NCBI GenBank assembly: GCA_902363045.1 | Contig: CABIYX010000002.1 | Coordinates: forward strand, 72,059-136,058 | Reading direction: 5' to 3' | DNA: 64,000 nt | Origin: Clostridiales bacterium | GTDB taxonomy: Bacteria > Bacillota > Clostridia > Oscillospirales > Oscillospiraceae | Part shown: positions 15,941-25,626 of the stretch, one piece after another | Layout: every line of letters starts with the position of its first letter | Numbering within the stretch: the first letter of the stretch is position 1 | Notes under the pieces: generated by a model | Database searches by the model: none | Told to the model about the DNA's origin: nothing | Seen by the model: only the letters and a program-made list of their open reading frames with translations | Position numbers and translations under genes: made by a program

Positions 15941-16929
15941 TAGGGGTGGGTCAGGAGACCTGCCCCTACGAGGCGTCAGGCAAAATACAGCAGAGCCTGA
16001 CAGCGGGAGGGGCAAGCCCCTCCCCTACAGGACGGTGGGGAAACATTCCCTGGCGGAGAATCGGCGGGCGGCACATGGGGCCGTCCCTACGGCGATTTCA
16101 GGCCCTTTCATAGCGTACGGCGATACAGAATCGGTTTCATAAGCTGCGGCGGCCATCGTATCGCCCATGACCGAAATTGCCTTGTAGGGGCGGGTCTCCT
16201 GACCCGCCCGTCCCGGTTCATGGAAACGGCTTCGTCCGGCACAGACACGGTCCCGCACCCTCTGCCACGGCTGGTCGGAACCAGGCGCGGCGGTGAAATG
16301 GAACAGGCCGAAATTTTGCACCGCATCAGGGCCCAGTGGCCCGGAAGGAATCATACCCGGAACCGTATTTTGCGCGCCGGAAATTTTGCGGAAGGGTGTA
16401 GGGGTATCCCCCGTAGATGGGGGTCCGGGGGTGGAGCGACTATGGGCGGGGACGCCCATCGGAGCCCACCCCTGGCGGCGTTTTGGTCCCTTTGCCGCCG
16501 TGGGCAAAGGGACTCGCCCCGCAGGGCGAAACCCTGTGAGGCGGCGCGCCGAGTCATCGCGCCCTACGGGCATCATGGTCCACGAAAGGCGGGCGGGTCA
16601 GGAGACCCGTCCCTACGGGGTGTCAGATAAAATACAGCAGAACCGGTCAACGGGAGGGGCAAGCCCCTCCCCTACGGGGTAAACGGGGAAACATCCCCTG
16701 GCGGAGAACGGGCGGGCGGGTCAGGAGACCCGCCCCTACAACGTCTCAGGCAGATCACAGCAAAGCCGGACGGCGGAAGGGGCAAGCCCCTTCCCTACGA
16801 GGTGGTTGGGAAACATTCTGCGGCAGAGAACAGGCGGGCAAAATTCTGTGAGGCGTTGCGCCGGGTCGTCGCCCCATATAGACGTCACGGTCCATGGAGG
16901 GCGGGCGGCCACATGGGGCCGCCCCTACT
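15941..16929. repeat. Composite palindromic repeat block 2
   Basis: About 1 kb without a plausible gene. It carries the same modules as block 1: GTAGGGGCGGGTCTCCTGAC at 16183-16210, GGGAGGGGCAAGCCCCTCCC several times, TAGGGGTGGGTC at the left, and GGCCACATGGGGCCGCCCCT at the right. Linkers recur too: a tract with AAAATACAGCAGA near 15970 and 16630 and a GGGGAAACATTCCC-type hairpin. The middle (16230-16540) holds unique sequence with smaller hairpins such as CCCTTTGCC-GGCAAAGGG. The rpsJ promoter begins 88 nt after it. Confidence 0.8.
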
Positions 16930-17016
16930 ATGCTGCCCTGGCAGGGTGCCTAAAGAAAACGGACAGAAAACCTGGGAAAATTGGAGGAGCTCCGCTGAAA
17001 AAAATGAAAAACACCC

Positions 17017-17046
17017 TTGACACACACGGGGATGTTGATGTATGAT
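17017..17046 (+). promoter_or_regulatory. Main S10 operon promoter
   Basis: TTGACA (17017-17022), an 18-nt spacer, TATGAT (17041-17046). It drives a leader of about 265 nt before rpsJ. Confidence 0.85.
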
Positions 17047-17052
17047 ACCAAA

Positions 17053-17318
17053 GTCCCTGTATGGGACAACTGCGATGATGCGGGAGATTGCTCGGAAACG
17101 AGGTAACTTCCGCGGAGTATGTCCGAGCTAGAATCGGGCGGCTGAAGGACCTGGGCACGGCGTATATCGCTGTGGTTGGGTGGAACCGGCCTGCTTGTCG
17201 CGCCGGTTTCTTTCATGCCACGGAGTGATACGCACGAGAACGTGGACAGGAACTTCACCGTACGGAGCGTGAAGGACAAAGAAATTCACTTCGTATGTAT
17301 TTAAGGAGGAAACAACCC
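17053..17318 (+). promoter_or_regulatory. Structured 5' leader of the S10 operon
   Basis: A long untranslated leader with several stems: GCTCGGA/TCCGAGC around 17090-17130, AACCGGC/GCCGGTT at 17184-17208 followed by a T-rich tract, and a TTCAC/GTGAA stem near 17250-17270. The second stem resembles an attenuator. S10 operons are commonly feedback-controlled through their leader (by L4 in E. coli). Which protein acts here cannot be told. Confidence 0.5.
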
Positions 17319-17633
17319 ATGGCAGCTCAGAAAGAAATGATCCGCATCCGCCTGAAGGCTTACGATCATCAGCTGATCGACCAGTCCGCTGAGAAGATCG
17401 TGGAGACCGCCAAGCGCACCGGCGCCACTGTCTCCGGCCCCATCCCTCTGCCAACCAAGAAGGAAGTCGTCACCATTCTGCGGGCCGTCCACAAGTACAA
17501 GGACAGCCGTGAGCAGTTTGAGCGCCGCACCCACAAGCGCCTGATCGACGTGGTCAAGCCCTCCCCCAAGACCGTCGAGGCCCTGATGAGCCTGGAACTT
17601 CCCGCCGGCGTGGAGATCGAGATCAAGTTGTAA
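17319..17633 (+). CDS. rpsJ: 30S ribosomal protein S10
   Basis: 104 residues from ATG 17319, behind TTTAAGGAGGAAACAACCC. Conserved S10 body [20 protein letters not shown], the loop [10 protein letters not shown], and [17 protein letters not shown]10 sits in the 30S head and also forms the NusB-S10 antitermination pair with NusE activity. First gene of the operon; a 181-nt spacer with a GTCCGCC/GGCGGAC hairpin (17715-17737) separates it from rplC. Confidence 0.98.
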   Translation: MAAQKEMIRIRLKAYDHQLIDQSAEKIVETAKRTGATVSGPIPLPTKKEVVTILRAVHKYKDSREQFERRTHKRLIDVVKPSPKTVEALMSLELPAGVEIEIKL

Positions 17634-17814
17634 GAGAAGCGCGGAAAAGCCGGGAGCAGCCGCTCAGGCTTTGCAGCGTGACACAGTGATCTCAAATAAC
17701 CTTGTTGTACCGCAGTCCGCCGCATTTTGAGGCGGACGGGTCAAGTCGCGAGAGCAATACCAGCTCAATGGGTAACTCTCCCGACCAATAACCTTTATAG
17801 GAGGAAAATCCAAC

Positions 17815-18540
17815 ATGGAGAAAGCGATCATCGGCAAAAAGATCGGCATGACCCAGATCTTCGATGAAGCTGGCCGCGTGGTCCCTGTGACCGTGATCGA
17901 GGCCGGCCCCTGCACCGTGGTGCAGAAGAAGACCGCCGAGAAGGATGGCTATGAGGCCATTCAGCTGGGTTATGAGACTGTTCCCGAGCGCAAGCTCACC
18001 AAGCCTGAGGTCGGCCATCAGAAGAAGGCCGGTCTGACCGAGTTCAAGAAGGTCCTGAAGGAGTTCGCTCTGGAGGACTGCTCCAAGTACGAGGTGGGCG
18101 ACGAGCTGAAGGCCGACGTCTTTGCCGCGGGCGACCGCGTGGACGTCACCGGCATCAGCAAGGGCCACGGCTTCCAGGGCGTTGTCAAGCGCCACGGCGC
18201 CGCCATCAAGCGCATGACCCACGGCGGCGGCCCTGTCCACCGTCATCAGGGCTCCCTGGGCGCCGGCACCACCCCCGGCCACATTTACAAGGGCCGCGAC
18301 GGCGCCGGTCAGATGGGCAACGAGCAGGTCACCGTCCTGAATCTGGACGTGGTCCAGGTCGATCCTGAGCTGGGCATCATCGCCGTGCGCGGCGCCATCC
18401 CCGGCCCCAAGGGCGGCGTGGTGTTCCTGCACAACAGCGTGAAGAAGTACGTCGAGCCCAAGGGCGCCGCCGGCATCTCCAACAACCCGCAGAAGGCTTC
18501 CGGCCGCAACCCGCAGAAGGCTTCCGCCCGCAACAAGTAA
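17815..18540 (+). CDS. rplC: 50S ribosomal protein L3
   Basis: 241 residues; typical bacterial L3 is about 210. L3 binds 23S rRNA near the peptidyl transferase centre and starts 50S assembly. Opens KAIIGKKIGMTQIFDEAGRV; the signature loop around MTHGGGPVHRHQGSLGAGTT, which carries the modified Gln region, is present. The extra C-terminal 25 residues contain a repeated NPQKAS motif (NNPQKASGR, NPQKASARNK) and are basic; the extension looks lineage-specific. ATG follows TATAGGAGGAAAATCCAAC. Confidence 0.98.
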   Translation: MEKAIIGKKIGMTQIFDEAGRVVPVTVIEAGPCTVVQKKTAEKDGYEAIQLGYETVPERKLTKPEVGHQKKAGLTEFKKVLKEFALEDCSKYEVGDELKADVFAAGDRVDVTGISKGHGFQGVVKRHGAAIKRMTHGGGPVHRHQGSLGAGTTPGHIYKGRDGAGQMGNEQVTVLNLDVVQVDPELGIIAVRGAIPGPKGGVVFLHNSVKKYVEPKGAAGISNNPQKASGRNPQKASARNK

Positions 18541-18559
18541 GGAAAGGAGAGTGTAAATC

Positions 18560-19180
18560 ATGGCAAAAGCGAATGTATTCAACATGGCCGGCCAGCAGGT
18601 CGGCGAGATCGAGCTCTCCGAGGCTGTGTTCGGCGTCGAGCCCAACCAGGCTGTGGTCCATGAGGTGGTCAAGAACCACCTGGCCAACTGCCGTCAGGGC
18701 ACCCAGAGCGCGCTGACCCGTGCCGAGGTCTCCGGCGGCGGCAAGAAGCCCTGGCGTCAGAAGGGCACCGGCCACGCCCGTCAGGGTTCCACCCGCGCTC
18801 CCCAGTGGACTCACGGCGGCATTGTGTTCGCCCCCAAGCCCCGGGATTACAGCTACACTCTGAACAAGAAGGTCAAGCGTCTGGCCCTCAAGTCCGCCCT
18901 GTCCGCCAAGGCCGCCTCCGGCGACATCCTGGTGGTGGACGGCCTGAAGCTGGATGAGATCAAGACCAAGACCATGCGCGACTTCCTGAACGCCATCGAG
19001 GCGGGCAAGTCCGTGGTCATCACTCCTGAGGTCGATCAGGTGGTCGTCAAGTCCGCCCGGAACATCCCCGGCGTGGTCACCACCACCGCCAAGGTCCTCA
19101 GCGTGTACGACATCGTAAACGCCAAGCGCCTGGTGGTCGATAAGGCCGCCCTGGCCATCATCGAGGAGGTGTTCGCGTAA
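18560..19180 (+). CDS. rplD: 50S ribosomal protein L4
   Basis: 206 residues. L4 lines the narrowest part of the peptide exit tunnel; in E. coli it also represses its own operon. The tunnel loop [20 protein letters not shown] is intact, with [17 protein letters not shown] after it. Start behind GGAAAGGAGAGTGTAAATC. Its stop codon shares a base with the rplW start (TAATG), so the two are translationally coupled. Confidence 0.98.
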   Translation: MAKANVFNMAGQQVGEIELSEAVFGVEPNQAVVHEVVKNHLANCRQGTQSALTRAEVSGGGKKPWRQKGTGHARQGSTRAPQWTHGGIVFAPKPRDYSYTLNKKVKRLALKSALSAKAASGDILVVDGLKLDEIKTKTMRDFLNAIEAGKSVVITPEVDQVVVKSARNIPGVVTTTAKVLSVYDIVNAKRLVVDKAALAIIEEVFA

Positions 19181-19473
19181 TGACCGCTTATGACATCATC
19201 AAGCGCCCCATCATCACCGAGCAGTCCATGGCTGATACCGAGATGAAGCGCTACACCTTCGAGGTGGCCAAGAACGCCAACAAGATCGAGATCGCCAAGG
19301 CTGTGGAGGAGATCTTCGGTGTGAAGGTCGCCAAGGTCAACACCCTGAATATGCAGGGCAAGATGAAGCGCATGGGCGCCCGGCCCGCCGGCCGCCGTCC
19401 CAGCTGGAAGAAGGCCATGGTCACCCTGACCGCCGATTCCAAGACCATCGAGTTCTTCGAGGGTATGGTGTAA
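19180..19473 (+). CDS. rplW: 50S ribosomal protein L23
   Basis: 97 residues. L23 sits at the tunnel exit and docks trigger factor and SRP. Conserved [12 protein letters not shown] near the start, the [20 protein letters not shown] helix-strand, and the [15 protein letters not shown] loop. Starts at TAATG overlap with rplD and has no separate strong ribosome site. Confidence 0.98.
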   Translation: MTAYDIIKRPIITEQSMADTEMKRYTFEVAKNANKIEIAKAVEEIFGVKVAKVNTLNMQGKMKRMGARPAGRRPSWKKAMVTLTADSKTIEFFEGMV

Positions 19474-19488
19474 GGAGGAGATTGAACA

Positions 19489-20322
19489 ATGGCTATTAAG
19501 ACTTTTAAGCCCACAACGCCCTCCCGCCGTCACATGACTGTGTCCGCCTTCGAGGGCATCGATAAGAAGGCCAAGCCCGAGCGCAGCCTGACTGAGGTCC
19601 TCAGCAAGCACGCCGGCCGCAACAGCTATGGCCGCATCACCGTCCGCCACCGCGGCGGCGGCAACAAGCAGAAGTACCGCATCATCGACTTCAAGCGCGA
19701 TAAGGAAGGCAAGGCCACTGTGGTCAACCTGCAGTATGACCCCAACCGTTCCGCCAACATCGCCCTGATCGAGTACGAGGACGGCGAGCGCCGCTATATC
19801 CTGGCCCCCAACGGCCTGAAGGCCGGCCACATCATCATGACCGGTCCCGACGCTGACATCCTCCCCGGCAACTGCCTGCCCATCGCCAACATCCCTGTTG
19901 GTGAGGAGATCCACTGCATCGAGCTGTACCCCGGCAAGGGTGCTCAGCTGGTCCGCGCCGCCGGCGTGGCCGCTCAGCTGATGGCCAAGGAGAACGGCAT
20001 GGCTCAGGTCCGTCTGCCCTCCGGCGAGGTCCGCTATGTCCGTGAGAACTGCAAGGCCACCATCGGCCAGGTGGGCAACACCGACTGGGCCAACATCCAG
20101 ATCGGTAAGGCCGGCCGCAAGCGCCACATGGGTTGGCGTCCCACCGTCCGCGGCTCTGTTATGAACCCCAACGACCACCCCCACGGCGGTGGTGAGGGCA
20201 AGAGCCCCGTCGGCCGTCCCGGCCCTGTTACCCCCTGGGGCAAGCCCGCCCTGGGTTACAAGACCCGCAAGACGAAGAACCGCACTGACAAGTTCATCGT
20301 CAAGCGCCGCAACGCAAAGTAA
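19489..20322 (+). CDS. rplB: 50S ribosomal protein L2
   Basis: 277 residues, the normal length. L2 binds 23S domain IV and is needed for subunit joining and peptidyl transfer. Visible: the [20 protein letters not shown]-binding segment, the SH3-like region, and the conserved loop [20 protein letters not shown] near the C-terminus with the functional His. Start after TAAGGAGGAGATTGAACA. Confidence 0.98.
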   Translation: MAIKTFKPTTPSRRHMTVSAFEGIDKKAKPERSLTEVLSKHAGRNSYGRITVRHRGGGNKQKYRIIDFKRDKEGKATVVNLQYDPNRSANIALIEYEDGERRYILAPNGLKAGHIIMTGPDADILPGNCLPIANIPVGEEIHCIELYPGKGAQLVRAAGVAAQLMAKENGMAQVRLPSGEVRYVRENCKATIGQVGNTDWANIQIGKAGRKRHMGWRPTVRGSVMNPNDHPHGGGEGKSPVGRPGPVTPWGKPALGYKTRKTKNRTDKFIVKRRNAK

Positions 20323-20336
20323 GGAGGGAGTAAAAG

Positions 20337-20609
20337 ATGAGCAGAAGTATCAAGAAAGGCCCCTTTTGTGCTCCCGAGCTGCTGAAGCGGGTCGACGAGA
20401 TGAATCAGACCGGCGAGAAGAAGGTACTGAAGACCTGGAGCCGCGCCTCCACCATCTTCCCCTCCTTCGTGGGTCACACCTTTGCCGTCCACGACGGCCG
20501 CAAGCACGTGCCCGTCTATGTGACCGAGGATATGGTCGGCCACAAGCTGGGCGAGTTCGTTCCCACCCGCACCTTCAAGGGCCATGCGGGTTCCAAGACT
20601 GGTAAGTAA
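20337..20609 (+). CDS. rpsS: 30S ribosomal protein S19
   Basis: 90 residues, standard. S19 works in the 30S head with S13 and contacts the A-site finger. [40 protein letters not shown] and [16 protein letters not shown] are the family blocks. Fourteen nt behind rplB with AAGGAGGGAG as ribosome site. Confidence 0.98.
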   Translation: MSRSIKKGPFCAPELLKRVDEMNQTGEKKVLKTWSRASTIFPSFVGHTFAVHDGRKHVPVYVTEDMVGHKLGEFVPTRTFKGHAGSKTGK

Positions 20610-20623
20610 GGAGGAGAGAAACG

Positions 20624-20956
20624 ATGGAAGCAAAAGCCAACCTGAAATATCTGCGGATCTCTCCCCGTAAGGTGAAGATCGTCCTGGATCTGATCCGGGG
20701 CAAGGACGTGGCCACTGCCGCCGCGATCCTGATGCAGACCCCCAAGGCTGCCTCTGAGCCTGTGCTCAAGCTGCTGAAGAGCGCCGCGGCCAACGCGGAG
20801 AACAACCACCAGATGGACCCTGAGAAGCTGTATGTGTCCGCCTGCTATGCCAACCCCGGCCCCATCATCAAGCGCATCATGCCCCGCGCTCAGGGCCGCG
20901 CGTACCGCATCAACAAGCGCACGTCTCACGTCACCATCGCGGTGAGCGAGCGCTAA
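20624..20956 (+). CDS. rplV: 50S ribosomal protein L22
   Basis: 110 residues. L22 contacts all 23S domains, and its beta-hairpin lines the exit tunnel. Seen: [40 protein letters not shown] and the hairpin [19 protein letters not shown], which is the macrolide-linked part and looks unaltered. AAGGAGGAGAGAAACG precedes the ATG. Confidence 0.98.
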   Translation: MEAKANLKYLRISPRKVKIVLDLIRGKDVATAAAILMQTPKAASEPVLKLLKSAAANAENNHQMDPEKLYVSACYANPGPIIKRIMPRAQGRAYRINKRTSHVTIAVSER

Positions 20957-20971
20957 GGGAGGAGGAACAAT

Positions 20972-21808
20972 ATGGGACAGAAAGTTAATCCCCACGGCCT
21001 GCGCGTGGGTGTCATCAAGGATTGGGACTCCCGTTGGTACGCCAAGAACGAGCTGGTGGGCGACCTGCTGGTCGAGGACAAGAAGATCCGCGACTACCTG
21101 AAGAAGACTCTGTACGGCGCCGGCATCCCCAAGATCGAGATCGAGCGGGACAATGCCAAGGTCCGTATCTACCTGCACTGCGCCCGCCCCGGCGTCGTCA
21201 TCGGCAAGGGCGGCGAGGAGATCAAGGCCATCGAGGCTAAGCTGGTCAAGATGATCGGCAAGCCCGTGGACCTGAAGATCGTTGAGGTGCGCAACGCCGA
21301 CATGAACGCCCAACTGGTGGCTGAGAACATCGCCCAGCAGCTGGAGAAGCGTATCGGCTTCCGCCGCGCCATGAAGAATGCCATGGGCCGTGCCATGCGC
21401 GCCGGCGCCCGCGGCATCAAGACCTGCTGCTCCGGCCGTCTGGGCGGCGCTGAGATCGCCCGCACTGAGCACTATCACGACGGCACCATTCCCCTGCAGA
21501 CCCTGCGTGCCGACATCGATTACGGCTTCGCTGAGGCTGCCACCACCTACGGCCGCATCGGCGTGAAGGTGTGGATCTACAAGGGCGAGGTCCTGACTCA
21601 GGCCCTGCGCACCACCCCCCGCACCCTGGATACCAGTAAGCCCTACCAGGAGCGCCGCGAGCGTCCCCGCCGCGACCGCCGGGACGGCGACCGCCGCCAG
21701 GGCGGATTCAACCGTGACCGCCGCCAGGGCGGGTTCAACCGTGACAACAACCGTGGCCCCCGCCCCGCCGGTCAGGCCAATGCTCCTAAGGAAGGAGGCG
21801 CTCAGTAA
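20972..21808 (+). CDS. rpsC: 30S ribosomal protein S3
   Basis: 278 residues; the usual bacterial S3 is 210-240. S3 guards the mRNA entry channel and acts as part of the ribosomal helicase. N-domain [22 protein letters not shown] domain with [21 protein letters not shown]-domain [20 protein letters not shown]. The last 50 residues are a disordered, Arg/Gly-rich extension with RRQGGFNRD written twice. Coupled to rplP by TAATG. Confidence 0.98.
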   Translation: MGQKVNPHGLRVGVIKDWDSRWYAKNELVGDLLVEDKKIRDYLKKTLYGAGIPKIEIERDNAKVRIYLHCARPGVVIGKGGEEIKAIEAKLVKMIGKPVDLKIVEVRNADMNAQLVAENIAQQLEKRIGFRRAMKNAMGRAMRAGARGIKTCCSGRLGGAEIARTEHYHDGTIPLQTLRADIDYGFAEAATTYGRIGVKVWIYKGEVLTQALRTTPRTLDTSKPYQERRERPRRDRRDGDRRQGGFNRDRRQGGFNRDNNRGPRPAGQANAPKEGGAQ

Positions 21809-22239
21809 TGCTGCTGCCTAAGCGCGTAAAATACCGCCGCGTTCACCGCGGTCGCATGAAGGGCAAGGCCAGCCGCGGCAACACCGTGACTTACGGTGAC
21901 TTCGGCCTGATGGCCACCGAGCCCAGCTGGATCACCAGCAACCAGATCGAGGCCGCCCGTATCGCCATGACCCGCTACACCAAGCGTGGCGGTAAGGTGT
22001 GGATCAAGATCTTCCCCGACAAGCCCGTCACTGAGAAGCCCGCTGAGACCCGAATGGGTTCCGGTAAGGGTTCCCCCGAGTACTGGGTGGCCGTGGTCAA
22101 GCCCGGCCGCGTCATGTTCGAGATCGCCGGTGTCTCCGAGGAGGTCGCCCGCGAGGCTCTGCGTCTGGCCAGCCACAAGCTGCCCGTCAAGTGCAAGATC
22201 GTCAAGCGTGAAGAGACCGAGAAGGGTGGTGAAGCGTAA
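21808..22239 (+). CDS. rplP: 50S ribosomal protein L16
   Basis: 143 residues. L16 positions A-site tRNA next to the peptidyl transferase centre. [40 protein letters not shown], the [20 protein letters not shown] loop and [19 protein letters not shown] are intact. It overlaps rpsC and rpmC by one base at each end. Confidence 0.98.
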   Translation: MLLPKRVKYRRVHRGRMKGKASRGNTVTYGDFGLMATEPSWITSNQIEAARIAMTRYTKRGGKVWIKIFPDKPVTEKPAETRMGSGKGSPEYWVAVVKPGRVMFEIAGVSEEVAREALRLASHKLPVKCKIVKREETEKGGEA

Positions 22240-22436
22240 TGAAGGCCAACGAAGTTCGTAAGATGTCTGCCTCCGAGCTGGAGAGCAAGCTGGTGGATCT
22301 GAAGAAGGACCTGTTTAATCTGCGCCTTCAGCACGCTACCAATCAGCTGGATAACCCCGTGCGTATCGCCGAGGTCAAGAAGGACATCGCCCGGGTCAAG
22401 ACCATCATCCGCGAGCAGCAGCTCGCCGGCCGCTAA
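22239..22436 (+). CDS. rpmC: 50S ribosomal protein L29
   Basis: 65 residues, two helices in an antiparallel coiled coil ([20 protein letters not shown], then [20 protein letters not shown]). L29 lies beside L23 at the tunnel exit. Starts at the TAATG overlap with rplP. Confidence 0.97.
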   Translation: MKANEVRKMSASELESKLVDLKKDLFNLRLQHATNQLDNPVRIAEVKKDIARVKTIIREQQLAGR

Positions 22437-22451
22437 GAGGAGGAATAGAAG

Positions 22452-22712
22452 ATGGAAAACAGAACTTCTTCCCGTAAGACCAGAGTCGGCCTGGTGGTTT
22501 CGGACAAGATGGATAAGACCGTCGTGGTCGCCATCGCCGACCGCGTGGCCCATCCTCTGTACAAGAAGATCGTAAAGAGAACCTATAAGCTGAAGGCTCA
22601 CGATGAGAACAACCAGTGCGGCATCGGCGACCGTGTCCGTGTCATGGAGACCCGTCCCCTGTCCAAGGACAAGCGCTGGCGCGTGGTTGAGATCATCGAG
22701 AAGGCGAAATAA
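22452..22712 (+). CDS. rpsQ: 30S ribosomal protein S17
   Basis: 86 residues, OB-fold primary binder of the 16S 5' domain. [20 protein letters not shown], then [17 protein letters not shown] and [20 protein letters not shown] match the family. Ribosome site AGAGGAGGAATAGAAG. Confidence 0.98.
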   Translation: MENRTSSRKTRVGLVVSDKMDKTVVVAIADRVAHPLYKKIVKRTYKLKAHDENNQCGIGDRVRVMETRPLSKDKRWRVVEIIEKAK

Positions 22713-22724
22713 GGAGGTGCCGGC

Positions 22725-23093
22725 ATGATTCAGGAAGAAAGCTATCTGAAGGTCGCCGATAACACCGGCGCCAAGGAAATCAAGACCATCCGCGTGCTGG
22801 GCGGCTCCAGCCGCAAGTTCGGCAACATCGGGGATGTGATCGTGGCTTCCGTCCGCAAGGCTCAGCCCGGCGGAACTGTGAAGAAGGGCGAGGTCGTCAA
22901 GGCCGTTATCGTCCGCACTTCCCGCGGCGTGCGCCGTCCCGACGGCTCCTACGTCCGGTTCGACGACAACGCCGCCGTCCTCATCAAGGAGGACAAGAAT
23001 CCCCGCGGCACCCGTATCTTTGGCCCTGTGGCCCGCGAGCTGCGCGACAAGGATTATATGAAGATCCTGTCCCTGGCTCCCGAAGTGCTGTAA
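22725..23093 (+). CDS. rplN: 50S ribosomal protein L14
   Basis: 122 residues, standard. L14 forms an intersubunit bridge with 16S helix 14 and binds Rsf[57 protein letters not shown] are conserved. Twelve nt after rpsQ. Confidence 0.98.
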   Translation: MIQEESYLKVADNTGAKEIKTIRVLGGSSRKFGNIGDVIVASVRKAQPGGTVKKGEVVKAVIVRTSRGVRRPDGSYVRFDDNAAVLIKEDKNPRGTRIFGPVARELRDKDYMKILSLAPEVL

Positions 23094-23102
23094 GGGAGGA
23101 TA

Positions 23103-23423
23103 ATGAGCATGAATAAAATGAGCATCAAGAAGGACGACCTGGTCGTCGTCCTGTCCGGTAAGGACAAGGGCAAGCAGGGCAAGGTCCTGGAGGTCATGCC
23201 CAAGAGCGGCAAGGTGGTTGTGGAGAAGGTCAACGTGGTCTCCCGCCACACCAAGCCCCGCAAGCAGGGCGAGCAGGGCGGCATCCTCCAAAAGGAGGCC
23301 CCCATCTACGCCTGCAAGGTGCAGAAGGTCTGCCCCAAGTGCAACAAGCCCACCCGCATCGGCCACAAGGTCGAGGGCGACAAGAAGGTCCGCATCTGCA
23401 AGAAGTGCGGCGCCGAGATCTGA
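23103..23423 (+). CDS. rplX: 50S ribosomal protein L24
   Basis: 106 residues from ATG 23103; ATG 23109 (two residues shorter) is better spaced from GGGAGGA and may be the true start. L24 starts 50S assembly. The KOW motif is in [20 protein letters not shown], and [16 protein letters not shown] follows. The C-terminal part carries two CxxC pairs ([10 protein letters not shown] and ICKKCGAEI), a possible zinc site found in many Firmicute L24 proteins. Confidence 0.97.
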   Translation: MSMNKMSIKKDDLVVVLSGKDKGKQGKVLEVMPKSGKVVVEKVNVVSRHTKPRKQGEQGGILQKEAPIYACKVQKVCPKCNKPTRIGHKVEGDKKVRICKKCGAEI

Positions 23424-23443
23424 GAGAGGAGGAGTGAATCGAA

Positions 23444-23995
23444 ATGGCTAACACCCCTAACCTGAAGAAGCTGTACCAGGACGAGGTCGCTCCTGCTCTG
23501 ATGCAGAAGTTCGGCTATAAGTCCACCATGCAGATCCCCCGCCTGGAGAAGATTGTGGTCAACGTGGGCTGCAGCGAGGCCCGTGAGAACGCCAAGGTGC
23601 TGGACGCCGTGGTGTCCGACCTGACCACCATCACCGGCCAGAAGGCCGTGATCACCAAGGCCAAGAAGTCCGTGGCCAACTTTAAGCTCCGTGAGGGTAT
23701 GCCCATCGGTGCGAAGGTTACCCTGCGCGGCAACAAGATGTGGGAGTTCCTGGACCGCCTGTTCAACGTGGCCCTGCCCCGCGTCCGCGACTTCCGCGGC
23801 ATCTCCGCTGACGCCTTCGACGGCCGCGGCAACTATGCCCTGGGCGTGAAGGAGCAGCTGATCTTCCCCGAGATCGAGTACGACAAGATCGACAAGATCC
23901 GCGGCATGGACATCGTGGTCTGCACCACCGCTAAGACCGATGAGGAGGCCCGCGAGCTGCTCAAGCTGGTCGGCGCTCCCTTCGCCGGCCGCTAA
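23444..23995 (+). CDS. rplE: 50S ribosomal protein L5
   Basis: 183 residues. L5 holds 5S rRNA and touches S13 and P-site t[59 protein letters not shown] and [20 protein letters not shown] are diagnostic. Ribosome site AGAGAGGAGGAGTGAATC. Confidence 0.98.
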   Translation: MANTPNLKKLYQDEVAPALMQKFGYKSTMQIPRLEKIVVNVGCSEARENAKVLDAVVSDLTTITGQKAVITKAKKSVANFKLREGMPIGAKVTLRGNKMWEFLDRLFNVALPRVRDFRGISADAFDGRGNYALGVKEQLIFPEIEYDKIDKIRGMDIVVCTTAKTDEEARELLKLVGAPFAGR

Positions 23996-24010
23996 GGAGG
24001 AGGAAACGTT

Positions 24011-24196
24011 ATGGCTAAGAAGTCTATGATCCTGAAGCAGCAGAAGGAGCCCAAGTTCTCCTCCCGCCGCTATAACCGCTGCAAGCTGTGCGGCCGTCCC
24101 CACGCCTACCTGCGGGACTACGGCATCTGCCGTATCTGCTTCCGCGAGCTGGCCTACAAGGGCCAGATCCCCGGTGTGAAGAAGGCCTCCTGGTAA
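24011..24196 (+). CDS. rpsZ: 30S ribosomal protein S14, zinc-binding type
   Basis: 61 residues, the short zinc form. Two pairs, CKLCGRP and CRICFRE, lie 12 residues apart and make the Zn ribbon that the long S14 lacks. S14 helps assemble the 30S head. It is followed by the only long gap (about 450 nt) inside the operon. Confidence 0.97.
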   Translation: MAKKSMILKQQKEPKFSSRRYNRCKLCGRPHAYLRDYGICRICFRELAYKGQIPGVKKASW

Positions 24197-24211
24197 AAAC
24201 CGTTCCCGCCC

Positions 24212-24250
24212 GGGGAGGGGCCGGGGCACAGAGCCCCCTCCCCTCCCCCG
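24212..24250 (+). terminator. Strong G/C hairpin after rpsZ
   Basis: GGGGAGGGG-CCGGGGC pairs with GCCCCC-TCCCCTCCCC 15 nt past the S14 stop. There is no T-run, so it may be a processing or attenuation structure more than a full terminator. Confidence 0.45.
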
Positions 24251-24274
24251 CGGCGTGGCCCAATATCGTCTTGA

Positions 24275-24307
24275 AAGGAACCGGCTGTGTCTCACAACCG
24301 GTTCCTT
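24275..24307 (+). terminator. Terminator-like hairpin inside the S10-spc operon
   Basis: AAGGAACCGG and CCGGTTCCTT form a 10-bp stem with an inner GTG/CAC pair. A short T-containing tail (TTCCTG) follows. With the promoter 48 nt downstream it could split the operon into S10-S14 and S8-L17 transcripts. Confidence 0.5.
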
Positions 24308-24354
24308 CCTGACAAAAGTGAACCACGCGTCCGGGTGTGCGAGGCTGAAAAACC

Positions 24355-24383
24355 TTGCATTTCGGATATAAATGGGGTATAAT
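24355..24383 (+). promoter_or_regulatory. Internal promoter upstream of rpsH
   Basis: TTGCAT (24355-24360), a 17-nt spacer, TATAAT (24378-24383), inside the rpsZ-rpsH gap. The 260-nt leader that follows (24390-24650) has several short inverted repeats, for example CGCGCCAATGGCGCG near 24535-24549, and no reading frame of note. Confidence 0.7.
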
Positions 24384-24650
24384 CAAGTGCTTGCGCGCCA
24401 GGGGTCGTGAAAATTAAGACACACCCGGCGCCGTGGGCGAAGGCCCAGACCCGTAATTCGGGGAGAAAATTCCCTGTTTACGGGGTTTGCGCGTTCACAC
24501 CCTTTGGTCAGATCCGCTTCTGCGGTTTTGATATACGCGCCAATGGCGCGAAGGCGGTCAACAGGTCGGAGAGATTGCCTGCTCCCCGATACCTTGCCGC
24601 CTGTACCGGCACGGAAACGGCCGGTAATCTGTAAGAGGAGGTAAATACTC

Positions 24651-25049
24651 ATGCACATCACGGATCCCATTGCGGATATGCTCACCCGCATCCGCAACGC
24701 GAACAACGCCAAGCATGACACGGTGGACGTCCCCGCTTCCAATATGAAGAAGTCCATCGCCCAGATCCTGCTGGAGGAGGGCTATATCAAGAACTTCCAG
24801 CTGATCGATGACGGCACCCAGGGCGTTATCCGCGTCACCCTGAAGTACGGCGCTGGTAAGGAGAAGGTCATCTCCGGTCTGCGCCGCGTGTCCAAGCCCG
24901 GCCTGCGCGTGTACGCCGGTGCGGACGAGCTGCCCAAGGTTCTGCGCGGCCTGGGCATCGCCATCGTGTCCACTTCCAAGGGCGTCATGACCGACAAGAA
25001 GGCCCGCGAGGCCCATGTCGGCGGTGAAGTCCTGGCATTTGTCTGGTAA
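24651..25049 (+). CDS. rpsH: 30S ribosomal protein S8
   Basis: 132 residues. S8 binds the 16S central domain; in E. coli it represses the spc operon. [60 protein letters not shown] are conserved. Probably the first gene of a separately initiated transcript here. Ribosome site AAGAGGAGGTAAATACTC. Confidence 0.98.
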   Translation: MHITDPIADMLTRIRNANNAKHDTVDVPASNMKKSIAQILLEEGYIKNFQLIDDGTQGVIRVTLKYGAGKEKVISGLRRVSKPGLRVYAGADELPKVLRGLGIAIVSTSKGVMTDKKAREAHVGGEVLAFVW

Positions 25050-25063
25050 GGAGGGTTATAGGA

Positions 25064-25609
25064 ATGTCTAGAATTGGTAGAGCTCCTATCGCCGTCCCTG
25101 CCGGCGTGGAGGTTAAGATCGAGGCGAACAATGTCGTGACCGTCAAGGGCCCCAAGGGCACCATGACCCGGCAGTTCCACCCCAACATGAAGATCGAGCA
25201 GGAGGGTGAGGTCATCCACGTCACCCGTCCCAACGACGCCAAGGAGAACCGCTCTCTCCACGGCCTGACCCGCACCCTGGTCCACAACATGGTGGTGGGT
25301 GTGACCGAGGGCTATAAGAAGGAGCTGGACGTCAACGGCGTCGGTTACCGTGTGGCCAAGGAGGGCAACAAGCTGGTCATGAACCTGGGCTTCTCCCATC
25401 AGGTCATCATGGAGGAGATCGAGGGCATCACCATCGAGGTCCCCGGCCCCAACAAGATCATCATTCACGGCTGCGACAAGCAGAAGGTGGGCCAGTTTGC
25501 CGCCGAAGTGAGAGAGAAGCGTCCCCCCGAGCCGTATAAGGGCAAGGGTATCAAGTATACTGACGAGGTCATCCGCCGCAAGGCTGGTAAGACCGGCGCC
25601 AAGAAGTAA
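25064..25609 (+). CDS. rplF: 50S ribosomal protein L6
   Basis: 181 residues, two tandem L6 domains. L6 is near the sarcin-ricin loop and the factor-binding site. [20 protein letters not shown], then [20 protein letters not shown], and the signature [20 protein letters not shown]. Fourteen nt after rpsH. Confidence 0.98.
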   Translation: MSRIGRAPIAVPAGVEVKIEANNVVTVKGPKGTMTRQFHPNMKIEQEGEVIHVTRPNDAKENRSLHGLTRTLVHNMVVGVTEGYKKELDVNGVGYRVAKEGNKLVMNLGFSHQVIMEEIEGITIEVPGPNKIIIHGCDKQKVGQFAAEVREKRPPEPYKGKGIKYTDEVIRRKAGKTGAKK

Positions 25610-25626
25610 GAAGGAGGTGTGCCACT

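Noticed and set aside
8096..16929. CRISPR array among the repeats
   Set aside because: Repeat units are palindromes of several kinds with conserved linkers, not identical repeats with unique spacers of equal length, and no cas gene is present.
17178..17210. T-box-like GGGTGGAACCGGC in the S10 leader
   Set aside because: The leader before it is only about 125 nt, too short for the usual T-box stems, and a ribosomal protein operon is not an expected target; kept as an attenuator-like stem.
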